A stretch of DNA of 48,276 nt from Cyanophora paradoxa (Eukaryota; Glaucocystophyceae; Cyanophorales; Cyanophoraceae), in contig QPMI01000359.1 of the NCBI GenBank assembly GCA_004431415.1, positions 1 to 48,276 of the forward strand, read 5' to 3'. Position numbers and translations under genes: made by a program. Below, piece by piece: positions 1-8,956 of this stretch. Every line of letters begins with the position of its first letter. The first letter of the stretch is position 1. A model generated the notes under the pieces. That model was not told where the DNA came from. It did no database searches and worked only from the letters and a program-made list of their open reading frames with translations.

Positions 1-30
1 TTCGAAGCCCTGCCTAGACCTGCCTACAGC

Positions 31-54
31 TGCCTGCCTGCCTGCGTGCCTGCC
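31..54. repeat. CTGC-type simple repeat at window edge
   Basis: Four-base tgcc/tgcg units repeat next to the stop codon of the minus-strand lectin gene. Related tgcctac units precede it from base 11. It is probably 3' UTR or flanking microsatellite. Confidence 0.6.
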
Positions 55-2513
55 TACAGGAGGCCCGGCGGGGGCTCGTGGTCCGAGAAGAACGCGAGGA
101 GACCCCCTGAGCCGCCCTCGAGCTCGCCGGCCTCCCCCGCCGCCTCGCCCCCGTCCCCGTCCCCGTCGGCGCCGGCGCCCTCCACGAAGGCCTCGGCGCA
201 GGCGGGGCCGCCCGCCTCGGGCCCCGGGGCGGCGGCCTCGCCCTCCTCGGGGAGGGCGGCGCGGTAGGCCTCGAGCTGGCGCGGCGGCCTCGGGACCTTG
301 GAGGAGACGGGCACGATCTCCCAGACCTGCGCGGCGCGGGCGGCGGGGGCTCTGAGGCGCCGCGGCCCCCGGGGCGGCCGGGGCGAGAGGGGGGTACCGC
401 CCACCTGGTCCCGGAGGTCCGGGGTGCACTCGTCGAGGGCGAGGCCGTGGGCCCCCTCGAACGCGCCCAGCGCCCCCTCGATCCCCACGCACTTGTCCAG
501 CGCGCTCAGCACGTGCACCCGCCCGTACCCCGTCGGGTAGTACTTCATCCTGCGCGGGGACGGGGTGGGGGAGAGTGAGCGGAACGGGAGGGGTACACGG
601 CAAGTTTCGGAGCGAAACGCGCACGGCTTGGTGGTGCCCCCCGGGCAGCCGTGGAAGACCTTCTTGAACATGTTCAGATTCGCGAGGAATTTCTGCGTCG
701 GCTGGTCCCCGCACACGCCTGCAGCAAAAGAGCGTTCGCGTGGGCCGCGGCCCGCGCTCCCTCCCTCACGGGGCGGGGCGGGCGCGCACCCCCCTTGAGG
801 CTGTCCCCGTTCTTTGCCTTTGCCGAGTTGATCTCCAGGCACCGCCTGCCGCCGGCCGGCCCGCCCCCGTCAGCCCGGGCCCAAAGGGATCGGGAAGGAG
901 ATCAGCCCCGCTCACATGAACTCCTTGTCGTTCCTGGCGGCGTGCAAGAGGTGAGCGAGGTGCGGCGGGGCGCTGCGCCGGGAAGGCGGCGGGAGCGACG
1001 CACACGCCGGAGTGTATCCGCATCTTTGTGTCGAAGATAAAGTGCGTGCGGGGGTCGTCCAGGCTCTTGCAGTCGTCGGTCACCTGCGGCGACGGGCGAC
1101 GCGAGCCTCAGGGCCGGCGGGCGGGGAGACAGCGAGCTCGGCGAGAGCTAGCTAGGGTCCGTGCGGGGGCGGGGCGGGGCGGGGCGGGCCTCGACGCCGT
1201 TGGAGCCTTCGGTCCACTTCCAGCACATGCTCCGGTTGTCCACCAGCCGTATCGCGTACACCTGCGGTCGCCGCCTCAGCCGCGGCCGCCGCGGGGCGCG
1301 GGGCGGGGCGGGGCGGGGCGGGGCCGGCGGGCCTTGGGCTTGATGTCGCCGTTCCTGCACTTCTCGTTCATCTCCAGCTCCGTCCCCTGCGCGGACGGAC
1401 GGGGGCCCTCAGCGCCGGGGCCGGGGCCGGGGCCGGCGGCGCCTCGCAGCACGCCGGCGCGCACCCAGACCTCCACCTCCGGCTGCGACGCGATCCGTGA
1501 GCCGCGCCGGTCGGAGGGGGCGGAGGGGTACGGGGCCGCCGGGAGGCGGGGGGGTGCGCGCGGACCAGCTGGAGGGTCTCCCCCACCTTCTCGATGCGGA
1601 CGGCGTCGCCGGCGACGTGCCCCGGGACCGAGAGGATGAAGAGCTCCTGCCCCCCGGGGGTACGCGTCACCGGCGCCTTCCCCACCACCTTGTGCCGGAA
1701 CACCTGCCGCCCCCGCCCCGCCTCGGCTCGCGCTGGAGCTGGAGCTCAAGCGGGGGGGCGGGGACCTCGCGGCCGCGGTCGAGGACGACGATGTTGAGGT
1801 CCGAGAGCCGCTCGCTGCAGCAGTCCGTGCGGTTGTAGATCGCCACCCGGTCCACCTTGAACGGGCTCTGCGTCCGCCGCCGGGGCGAGGTCGGCGAGGG
1901 TGAGCGGAGGGGCGCCGGCGGGCCGTGCGCCGCGGCGCGGCTCGCCTTCAGGTCGACCTGCCACCAGGGCCGCAGGTCCCCCTTGGCGCTCTCGTAGATG
2001 CGGTCGTGCCTCGCGTGGCCCTTCGTGTTCCCGTCTGCACAGGCGGGGCCCGACGCGAGCTCGCCTGGTCAGCCTCGGCGCTATGTTGCGAGCCTGGGAG
2101 CGGCGAGCGCCGCGGCAAGCTCTACTAATAGCTCTATGTGCCCGCGTGGGCGCAAGCCGGGGCGCGGGCGCACCGGCCGCGTAGTTGTGGTCGTAGGAGA
2201 GGCCACCGCTGTAGTGCACGGAGCTCGCCCGCGTCGGCTTGTGGACGGAGACGTTCTCTGCGCAGGCCGACCGTGAGCGACCCCGCGCCCATGCATCAGC
2301 GCGTTCTAGCTTGCGGGCGCGGGCGCCGAGCCGGGCGCGGCGGTCCCAGCTCGGCGCTCGTGTGCAGGCCGCCGGCCCGTAGAAGGCGGAGCGGCCGATT
2401 GCAAAGAGACTCACTTGACCTGCGGCGAGCATGTCAGCTGGCTGCAGCGGCGGAAGAGAGAGAGAGAGAGAGAGAGAGCAGAGAAGGAGAGCACGCAACA
2501 CTTTCGGGCCCAT
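54..2513 (-). CDS. Secreted F-type lectin fused to beta-trefoil-like repeats
   Basis: Probable extracellular carbohydrate-binding protein. The first exon (2513-2415, 33 codons, ATG at 2513) encodes a signal peptide: MGPKVLRALLLC then a Leu/Ser-rich core. Exons 2255-2174, 2034-1946, 1867-1766, 1703-1566 and 1482-1465 join in frame into a fucolectin/F5-8C-like (FTP) domain. It carries NVSVHKPTRASS, DGNTKG, RPWWQVDL, IYNRTDCCSERLS, and ends LQLPEVEVW, all typical of that fold. Exons from 1386 downward encode trefoil-like repeats with W/C landmarks (CRNGDIKPK, MCWKW, VTDDCK, CLEINSAKAKNGD, YYPTGYGR, CVGIEG, ALDECTPDLRDQ then VWEIVPV). The C-terminus is acidic and Gly/Ala-rich. Introns 1868-1945, 1262-1332 and 1084-1189 appear to start with GC. 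Its partner at 2810-4163 repeats the trefoil half in the opposite direction. The lectin fold is well supported; the ligand is unknown. No catalytic toxin domain is present. Confidence 0.8.
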
Positions 2514-2718
2514 CTTCCCGGCGACGCGTTCGACAGCCCAGCCGGGCCGCCCGCCGCCCCGCTAGCGGCTGCGATTGAGCAGCGATTCAGGCTCCGGGGT
2601 ACGCACACCGCAGGCTTTGATCAACGAGGCTTCGAGCTTGCGGCGCAGTCGAGCCGGCCGCGGCGCCTGAGCGCCGGCGGAACCAGAAGAACGGAAAGAA
2701 GTGTTCGCGGCGGTCAAC
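2514..2718. promoter_or_regulatory. Putative divergent promoter interval between lectin paralogs
   Basis: About 200 bp separates the minus-strand lectin start (2513) from the first plausible plus-strand ATG (2719) of the paralog. No clear TATA box is seen. Its position between head-to-head relatives suggests shared regulation; this is inferred from layout only. A (ga)n run at 2457-2479 lies inside the signal-peptide exon of the minus gene. Confidence 0.3.
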
Positions 2719-2809
2719 ATGTGCGTGCCTGCCCCCGCAGCCGTCGTTCTAGCTCTCGTGGCCCGGCGAAGCCGACGCCCGAGCCTCTCGCCTCAGGAGT
2801 GCTCTGTGT

Positions 2810-4163
2810 AGAGATGGCGACATCAAGCCAAAGGTGCCCAGCCCTCCTTCCGCCTTGCGGACGCGTGGTGCTGATGAGTGCGCGTGCAGGTGTACGCCAT
2901 CCGCCTGCTCGGTGCGCCTTGCTGCATCCTCGCGCCTCGGCCACTCCCGACGCGGCGGGCGCGGGCAGCGAACCGGAAGATGTGCTGGAAGTGGAGCGAC
3001 GGCTCGACCAAGGTCCAGGTCCGCTCTCTCTCTCCCTCTCGCGGGCAGGAGGGGGGCGCTGCCTCCTCCGCATCCGCCCCGCCCGACGCCGCCGGCGCCC
3101 GGCCGCCTTCGGGCCCGCAGGTGACCGACGACTGCAAGAACCTGGACGACCCGCGCACGCACTTTATCTTCGACACGAGCATGCGCATACACTCCGGCTT
3201 GTGCGTGCACCTTCCCCGCGCCATCCCCGCATCCAAGCAAGCCTCACGCCCCCCGGCAGGAGCGCGAAGGAGTACGGGTGCGCCGCGGCCGAGCGGGCCC
3301 CGCGGCTCGGGGCTCCGGGCGTGGGCTGAGGCGGCGACGCCGGCGCAGGATGTGCGTGGACCTCTCCTCCTCGAACTACAAGACGGGGGACATCGCGCGG
3401 GGCGGTGCGGCGCCCCGCGGGCCCCAGGCCCCCCGGCCCCGGCCGCCGCCGCCTCGTGCCTGACGGGGCCGGCCGGGCGGGGGCGGGCAGCGGCGTGCGG
3501 GGAGCAGCCGACGCAGAAGTTCCTCCCCAACATGAACATCTTCCGCAAGAACTTCGCCGGCTGCCACGGGGGTACCACCAAGCCGTGCGCTCGCTCTCGT
3601 CGGGGATGTGCCGCGGTGCCCCCCTCTCCCCGGCCTCACGCCCGGGCCGGCGCGGGGGCAGGATTAAGTACTATCCGTCGGCGTACGGGCGGATCCTCCT
3701 CCTGAACAGCCTCACGAAGTGCGTGGGGGTGGAGGGGAGCTCGGGTGAGTTCGAGGGGACCCACGACATCGCCATCGACGAGTGCTCCCCCGACCTCAAG
3801 GACCAGGTACCCCCCCTCTTGCCCTCTCTTACCCTACCTCTCTTTCTTGGTGAACCCCTTCTCTGCAGGAGTGGGAGCTGGTGCCGGTGCCTCCCAGGCC
3901 GAAGATGTGCGTCGTACCCCTCCGCTGACCTCCGCGAGCTGCGGGGCCTGACGCTCCGGTACCCCGGCAGGGTGGAGGGGTACCGGGCGCACGTGGACGA
4001 GTCGGCGTTCGAGGAGGCGGGGGGAGGAGACGGGGCGGACGGGGCGGACGGGGCGGAGGGGGCGGCGGAGGGCGGGGGCGGGGCGGGGGCGGAGGGGTAC
4101 GGGGACGGGCCGCTCGCCCTGGCCTTCTCCCCCAGCGACGACCTCTCCCCCGGCCTCCTTTGA
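2810..4163 (+). CDS. Beta-trefoil-like lectin paralog lacking the F-type domain, 5' end unresolved
   Basis: This is a diverged inverted copy of the C-terminal half of the minus-strand lectin. Exons joined by reading frame and homology are 2810-2833 (CRDGDIKPK), 2890-2911 (VYAIRL), 2969-3018 (MCWKWSDGS), 3121-3200 (VTDDCKNLDDPRTHFIF), 3349 onward (MCVDLSSSNYKTGDI), an exon holding QPTQKFLPNMNIF, one holding IKYYPSAYGRILLL and CVGVEG with ALDECSPDLKDQ-like IAIDECSPDLKDQ, then EWELVPVPP. The last exon is an acidic Gly/Ala-rich tail ending SPGLL with TGA at 4161-4163. No FTP exons are seen upstream. An ATG at 2719 opens a hydrophobic, signal-like stretch but in another frame, so the gene either has an unseen splice there or has lost its 5' end. 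Its introns use GT donors where the paralog uses GC. Confidence 0.65.
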
Positions 4164-5126
4164 GCCCCGGTCCACCCCGCCCTGTCCTCCTCGCCCCCAC
4201 CCTCTCTCACGGCCCCACCCCCCACCCCTCTACCACGGCTACAGCTCTGACCGCCCCCCGAATGTCATTTCAGTTTAGTCCCTTCCCTTCCCATCCTTCC
4301 CTTGTCCCTGATCATTCGCGCTGTGTAGCTCGGCACGATCGCGAGATAGTAAGTAAATCATTTACAGGTCGTTACATACAAGATTGGAACAACCACATAA
4401 TCGCTTTTTCGCTCTGCCATGCTTTGCAGCGACAGATCGACGTGGCGGATGCTAAAATAGACAGAATGCAGAATCGCGAAAAGGGACAGAATCATGACCG
4501 CGCAGCTGCAGCGATCCGATGCATATAATCCGGAAAATCGAGCTCAAGCTTCGAAACTTGAAATGAAGTCCAAAATAAATATAAAAGCTTGAATTACTAT
4601 GACGGGTGCGAATTTAAGCTGCCGTAGTACGTATGCACATCTCAAAGTTTCATGATCACGATCATCGGATCAAAATCGACGTCGACGTCGACCAGGAACG
4701 GTGCACCTAACTACAACTGCACATTCGATTCGAATTCGATACTCATTCGAAATCGGAGCAGCTATATATAGATCGAGAGGCTCGCGATTGCAAGGATTCG
4801 CGATCGAAACTTACCAAGTCAAGCAGAAAGGTTTAGGGAAGCTTGACTTGCAATTGTAAGCCAAGCTTAAGTATACATACATGCATATGCAGCTGCAGGC
4901 CACAGGGTCATATGCATGGCCGGGCCCGGGCCGCGCGCATACCCAACTATAGCTAGCTACTAGGCAATAGAATGTGCAAATCAAAGAGTTCGAGCTGTCT
5001 ATTGCGCATGGAGCCGATAGCTGGCGCTATGCACAACTGCAAGCTGCACGCAGGGGCAAGCGGTTTACACATCCCGGAGGCCGGCCTTGAGACCGGCCGG
5101 CGCCTCGCGTCAACGGGCGGCGTGGG
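4164..5126. other. AT-richer intergenic stretch with palindromes, no gene seen
   Basis: The base composition drops sharply to near-balanced between the two GC-rich blocks. It contains many short palindromes (gtcgacgtcgac at 4678-4689, tatatata at 4763-4770, agctagct near 4952, catgcatatgcat near 4881, gggcccgggcc at 4922-4932). The first 150 bp is C/T-rich and may be the 3' UTR of the upstream lectin paralog. No conserved reading frame is evident. Confidence 0.5.
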
Positions 5127-5168
5127 GTGCATGCCCCCGAGCCGGCCGCCGCGATGGCGGAAGGAACG

Positions 5169-7033
5169 TCAACTCGGCGCCGCCCCTCTGATGTGGGTCC
5201 GCCGCGTCAGCGGCGGAGGGGCCGGATGCGGCCCGGGGAGGGCCCTTGTGCCGTGGCGGTCTCGGCACCCCACTGCGCGTGGCCCTGCCGGTGCCCAGCG
5301 TCGGGGGAGGGCGGTAGGTCGAGAGCGGGGGTGCGCGATTGCGAACGGCGTGCGCGGACCTCGAGGAGCGGGAGTGAAGTGCGGCGCCCGAGGCCGAGGG
5401 AGAGGGCGGGGGTGCTGGCGGGGTGGCCAGCCAGACCCAAACCGCCGGACCAGTTCTGCGGGGCGGGGCGGGGGGCGAGGGAGGGGCGTGTGAGGCCAGG
5501 ATCCTCTAGATCCGGAGAGGGGGCTCGAGGCCCAGGGCCACGCACGTCGAGGAGGGGGCCCGAGGCGGGGCCCGCGAGGATGGGCGTCGGGGCGGAGGAG
5601 CGCCGCCCGATCACCGCCGCGATGCCCCGCAGCGGGTCCCCGGAGGGGGACGCCGGCGCGGGGCCGGCGGGGGTGGGGTCGGGGGCCGGCGCCCGCAGCG
5701 CCTCGCTGGACAGTGGCGCCAGCGGGTGCGGCGGGGCCGGCCCCCGCCCCGCTGGGGCTCGTCGGGGCCGACAGGGAGATCAGGCGCCCCAGGGCCCCCG
5801 GCGGGCGAGCCGCGCGGCCCGCCGGGGCCGGGGCGTGCAGAGGCGGGCCCCGGCGTCCGAGGGCGGCGGGAGGAGGGAGGAGGTCTTGAAGGCGGCGGGG
5901 CCGGGTGGCGCGGCGGTAGAGCTTGGCGCGGCCACCGGGCTGGGGCTGCAGGCGCCCCGGGCCCATGCGGCGTGCCGCCTCGGCAAGGCCGGCGGGGAGG
6001 CCCTCCTCGAGGGTCTCCTCCTCCAGGTCGTCCTCGGCGGGCGCGCCGGCCTCCCAGCCCGGCCCCGGGCTCGCCGAGCGGAAGGCGACCCCGCGGGGGC
6101 CCGGGGCCGCCGGGCTCGCGCTGCGGGCCCGCGGGGCCGGCGCCAGGACGACCGCCACGGAGGCGGTGGGGCCCGAGAGGCGGCGCTGGCCGGCGGCGGG
6201 CGAGGGGAGCGGGGCGAGGCTCCCGGGGCGTGGCGAGGCGGGGGCGTGCCGGCGCCGGCCCCGCAGTGGCCCGGGGGCGATCGCGAGGCGGCGGGGGCGA
6301 GGCCGGCGGCGGAGAGGGCGGCGGCGATGGCGCGGCGGGCGCGGCAGGCGCGGCGGGGCCCCGCCTCCTCGGGGTCCTCGGCCCCTCGGGCCCCGCGCCC
6401 CGGCGTCGATGGGGTCGCCGGGGCCAGCCCCGCGATGGCGGGGCGGGGCGAGGCGCCGGGCAAGGGGAGGGGGAGGGGAGGCGGGGGGAGGGGGCCCCCT
6501 CGGGGCCCTCGGAGACCGTCGCGAGGCGGGCGGGCGCGGGCGCGGGCCCTCGCGCTCGTCGTCGCCCCCCGCACCGGGGCCGTCCTCGCAGCCGAAGACC
6601 TCGACCTCCGTCGACCACTTCTGGAGCCACGAGGCCACGCGGGAGTGCCCCGGGCGCGCCCCGCGCCGCCCCGGCGGCCGCGCGCCGTCGCCCTCGGGCT
6701 CGGGCTCGGGCCCGGCTCGGGCTCGCTGGCGGCGAGGCTCGCGGCCGCCGTCGCCGCCGTCCCGGGCCGCCGGCACCACGCCGCCTCCCCAGCGGCCCCG
6801 GCGCCGGGCGGCTTCGGCGCCAGCGCGGAGGAGCCTAAGTTGGGCCCCGCGAGCTGGTCGCCGGGCTCGAGGAGGCCGGCGCAGAAGACATCCGCCTCCG
6901 CCTCCGCCTCCGCGCGGGCCTCCTGGCGCGCGCCCAGGGCTTCCACATCTGCGTGCACGTGTGCGGGCCGGGGGAATGTTGACGTTAGCGAGCGCGGCGA
7001 CAACGCGATCGGGCCGCGCGGGACCAAATGCAA
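5169..7033 (-). CDS. Possible low-complexity protein gene, very uncertain
   Basis: Extremely GC-rich block open on several frames of both strands, so openness alone is weak evidence. On the minus strand some peptides look protein-like: EADVFCAGLLEPGDQLAGP near 6890, VASWLQKWSTEVEVFGCEDG near 6610, and EEDDLEEETLEEGLPAG near 6020. They lie in different frames, which fits exons separated by short G/C-rich introns. The rest is Pro/Arg/Ala/Gly filler. I recognise no family. It may be a fast-evolving disordered protein or simply GC-rich noncoding DNA. Confidence 0.2.
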
Positions 7034-7500
7034 GGGGGCGAGGGCTGGAAGCGCGCGCTCTCGCCCCGAAGCTCTAGGTCTAGAGCCTTCGGGGGCGCAC
7101 CTGCGAAGGGGGCGGCGTTGGGGGCTCCGCCGCAGGGCGTGCGGCGCTGCCAGCCTGTGCCAGGCCTAGGCTGCCAATGCCTGCCATGCGGCCCATGCCA
7201 GCTGCCTACGGTAGATCTAGAAGGCCCTAGGCCTAGATCTCTGGCAGATCCCGAATCCCGATCGAGATCATGATCATGATCAGCAGTGCAATGAATGAAG
7301 GGCCGGCGTTCGTGATCGCAGAGCCAACGTGGAATCCGCCGTGGATCTTCGAAAACCGTTTCACGCCTCGCAAGCTTAAAGTTAGAGTCGCAAGACTCGC
7401 AACCGGCGCAAAAAATGCCAGGTTGGCGATCGCGGAACTCGCCATGCTGGCGATCGTGAACTCTTCGACCTTCGAAGATCGATAAGCGTCTCAATTTTCT
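7034..7500. other. Intergenic, near-balanced composition, no gene recognised
   Basis: Contains palindromic clusters (cctaggcctag at 7234, gatcatgatcatgatc at 7267-7282) and short open frames on both strands that mirror each other. No homology is recognised. Confidence 0.4.
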
Positions 7501-7514
7501 GAGGGTAGCTGCAG

Positions 7515-7890
7515 CCGCCTGCCAGCGCCTCCGCCGCCGCGCCTTCGCCCCGCCCGTCGAGGCGCGCCTCCGCCCGCCGCGCCTTCGATTCGCCCCGCCC
7601 GGAGAGCCGCTCCGCCGCCCGCTGTGCCTCCGTCCTGCCCGTCGAGCTCGAGCCGCCGCGGCGCGCCGCCGCCCGCCGCGTCGCCGCCCGCCCGGGTATC
7701 TGGACTCTGGAGCCGCTCCGCCGCCCGCCGCGCCTTTGCCCCGCCCGGAGAGTCGCTCCGCCACCCGCCGCGCCTCCGCCCCGGCCCGCCAGCGGCCGTC
7801 GAGCCGCGCCGCCGCCCGCTGTGCCTCCGCCCGCCGAGCGAGCCGTGCCGCGCCCGCCGCGCCTCCGCCCCACCCGTCGAGGCGCGCCGC
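7515..7890. repeat. Degenerate GC-rich minisatellite
   Basis: Imperfect repetition of a core such as cgccgcccgccgcgcctccgc, interspersed with ccgtcgag and gagccgctc variants, for about 375 bp. Spacing between cores is irregular (roughly 25-60 bp). Encoded peptides are Arg/Ala/Gly-rich on every frame, so coding is unlikely. Confidence 0.6.
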
Positions 7891-8041
7891 CGAGGGGGTT
7901 GAAGGCCAGGGGGTCGGGGTTGATGGGGGCGTTTCATTTGGAGAAGCAGGCGTCCCCGGTGGGGCGAACCCTTTCCCGGCCAGAGTCGCTAACTGCCGCG
8001 GCCGACTGGCCGACTGGCCATGGCTGCCTAGTTTCGCGGCG

Positions 8042-8064
8042 CCCCCCCCCCCCCCCCCCCCCCC
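8042..8064. repeat. Poly-C run, 23 bp
   Basis: Uninterrupted C tract between GC-rich and AT-richer DNA. Length in the assembly may be inexact. Confidence 0.9.
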
Positions 8065-8138
8065 AGCGCCTCTAAATTTAAATCTCCTCTCCGCGCGCCT
8101 CCTAGATCACACGTACACAGTCGGGCTCGCGGCCGCGG

Positions 8139-8233
8139 GGCGACATCGATCGAGTTCACTGGATTGAGTACGTTCTAATTCGCTGCTCGCAGCCTCGAGC
8201 TCGAGGCGACATCGATAGAGTTCGCTGTATTGA
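8139..8233. repeat. Pair of 29-bp direct repeats
   Basis: Copies at 8139-8167 and 8205-8233 share ggcgacatcgat and gagttc and end attga, with 3 mismatches in 29 bases. They are 66 bp apart and each contains the palindrome atcgat. Possible remnants of a small element or regulatory sites. Confidence 0.6.
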
Positions 8234-8319
8234 TCATGAGCTTATTGGGGTAGAGTTCGATAGAGATTATTGGGGAAGGGTAAAACACTTCCCCTGTCCC
8301 TCTCCTTTGGGCCCAACCC

Positions 8320-8844
8320 TACCCCAAATCGCGTTTCCCTGAATTCGAACTCCTCACGTGCACAACCCGGGCCGCGCGGTACACCCTGAAAGCCCATCCC
8401 CAGGGGACCCCGAAAACGTGTCTCCCGGTCCCGTCCGACCAAAGGGTGATCCAGGAACAGGCACCAACACCCGGGACAAAAATGGGTCTAGCGACGCACA
8501 GGGAGCAGATATACGAGCCAGACAAGTTCCAGGTCAATGCTTGCATCATGCTTGACATTCCGTTCTGCAAAAACGAGGCCGGGCACGAGCGCGGTCGCGT
8601 GGGAGGACGCCGCGCGCACTAGCCAATCACATTGGAGAGTGCGAACTTACCCTGCAAAAACTGTTTGCCGGGTACGAAAATTGTTGCGCGTCTCGCCCAC
8701 CCGGATCCCTTGCATGTTCCTCGGGCCTTGTTGCGGCCTGGGCGTGTCGAAGAATCTAGCATCCTCCCTTGGAGCCTCCGGTGTTTCGACCAAGCCATCG
8801 GGCCGCGTGCCCGCGCGCCTCGCGCGGAGCGTCTTTCTCGGCAA
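8320..8844 (-). other. Possible spliced minus-strand transcript upstream of XRN gene
   Basis: On the minus strand a textbook intron is visible: donor gtaagt at 8650-8645 and acceptor tttttgcag ending at 8565, 86 bp. Upstream of the donor a 65-residue frame from an ATG at 8844 stays open (RVGETRNNFRTRQTVFAG). The acceptor joined in the only continuous phase soon meets a stop, but another frame downstream is open to 8319 (WNLSGSYICSLCVARP). This may be a noncoding RNA, a decayed gene or an element remnant. I recognise no family. Confidence 0.25.
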
Positions 8845-8956
8845 CCGCGCGATCAGTTGGTGGCCATCGATCGCCTTCAGCCCGTCCCTGCGGTCGATCT
8901 TCCCTCAACGCCCGTTTCCTGAGCCCTTCCGGACCGCACGCGTCGAACCCACGAGG

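Noticed and set aside
54-4163. Ricin-like toxin
   Set aside because: Only carbohydrate-binding trefoil-like repeats are present. No ribosome-inactivating or other catalytic toxin domain is seen in either gene.
5127-7169. 680-codon open frame on the plus strand
   Set aside because: It is Gly/Arg/Ala/Pro-rich with no recognisable motif, and other frames on both strands are equally open. This reflects GC content rather than coding.
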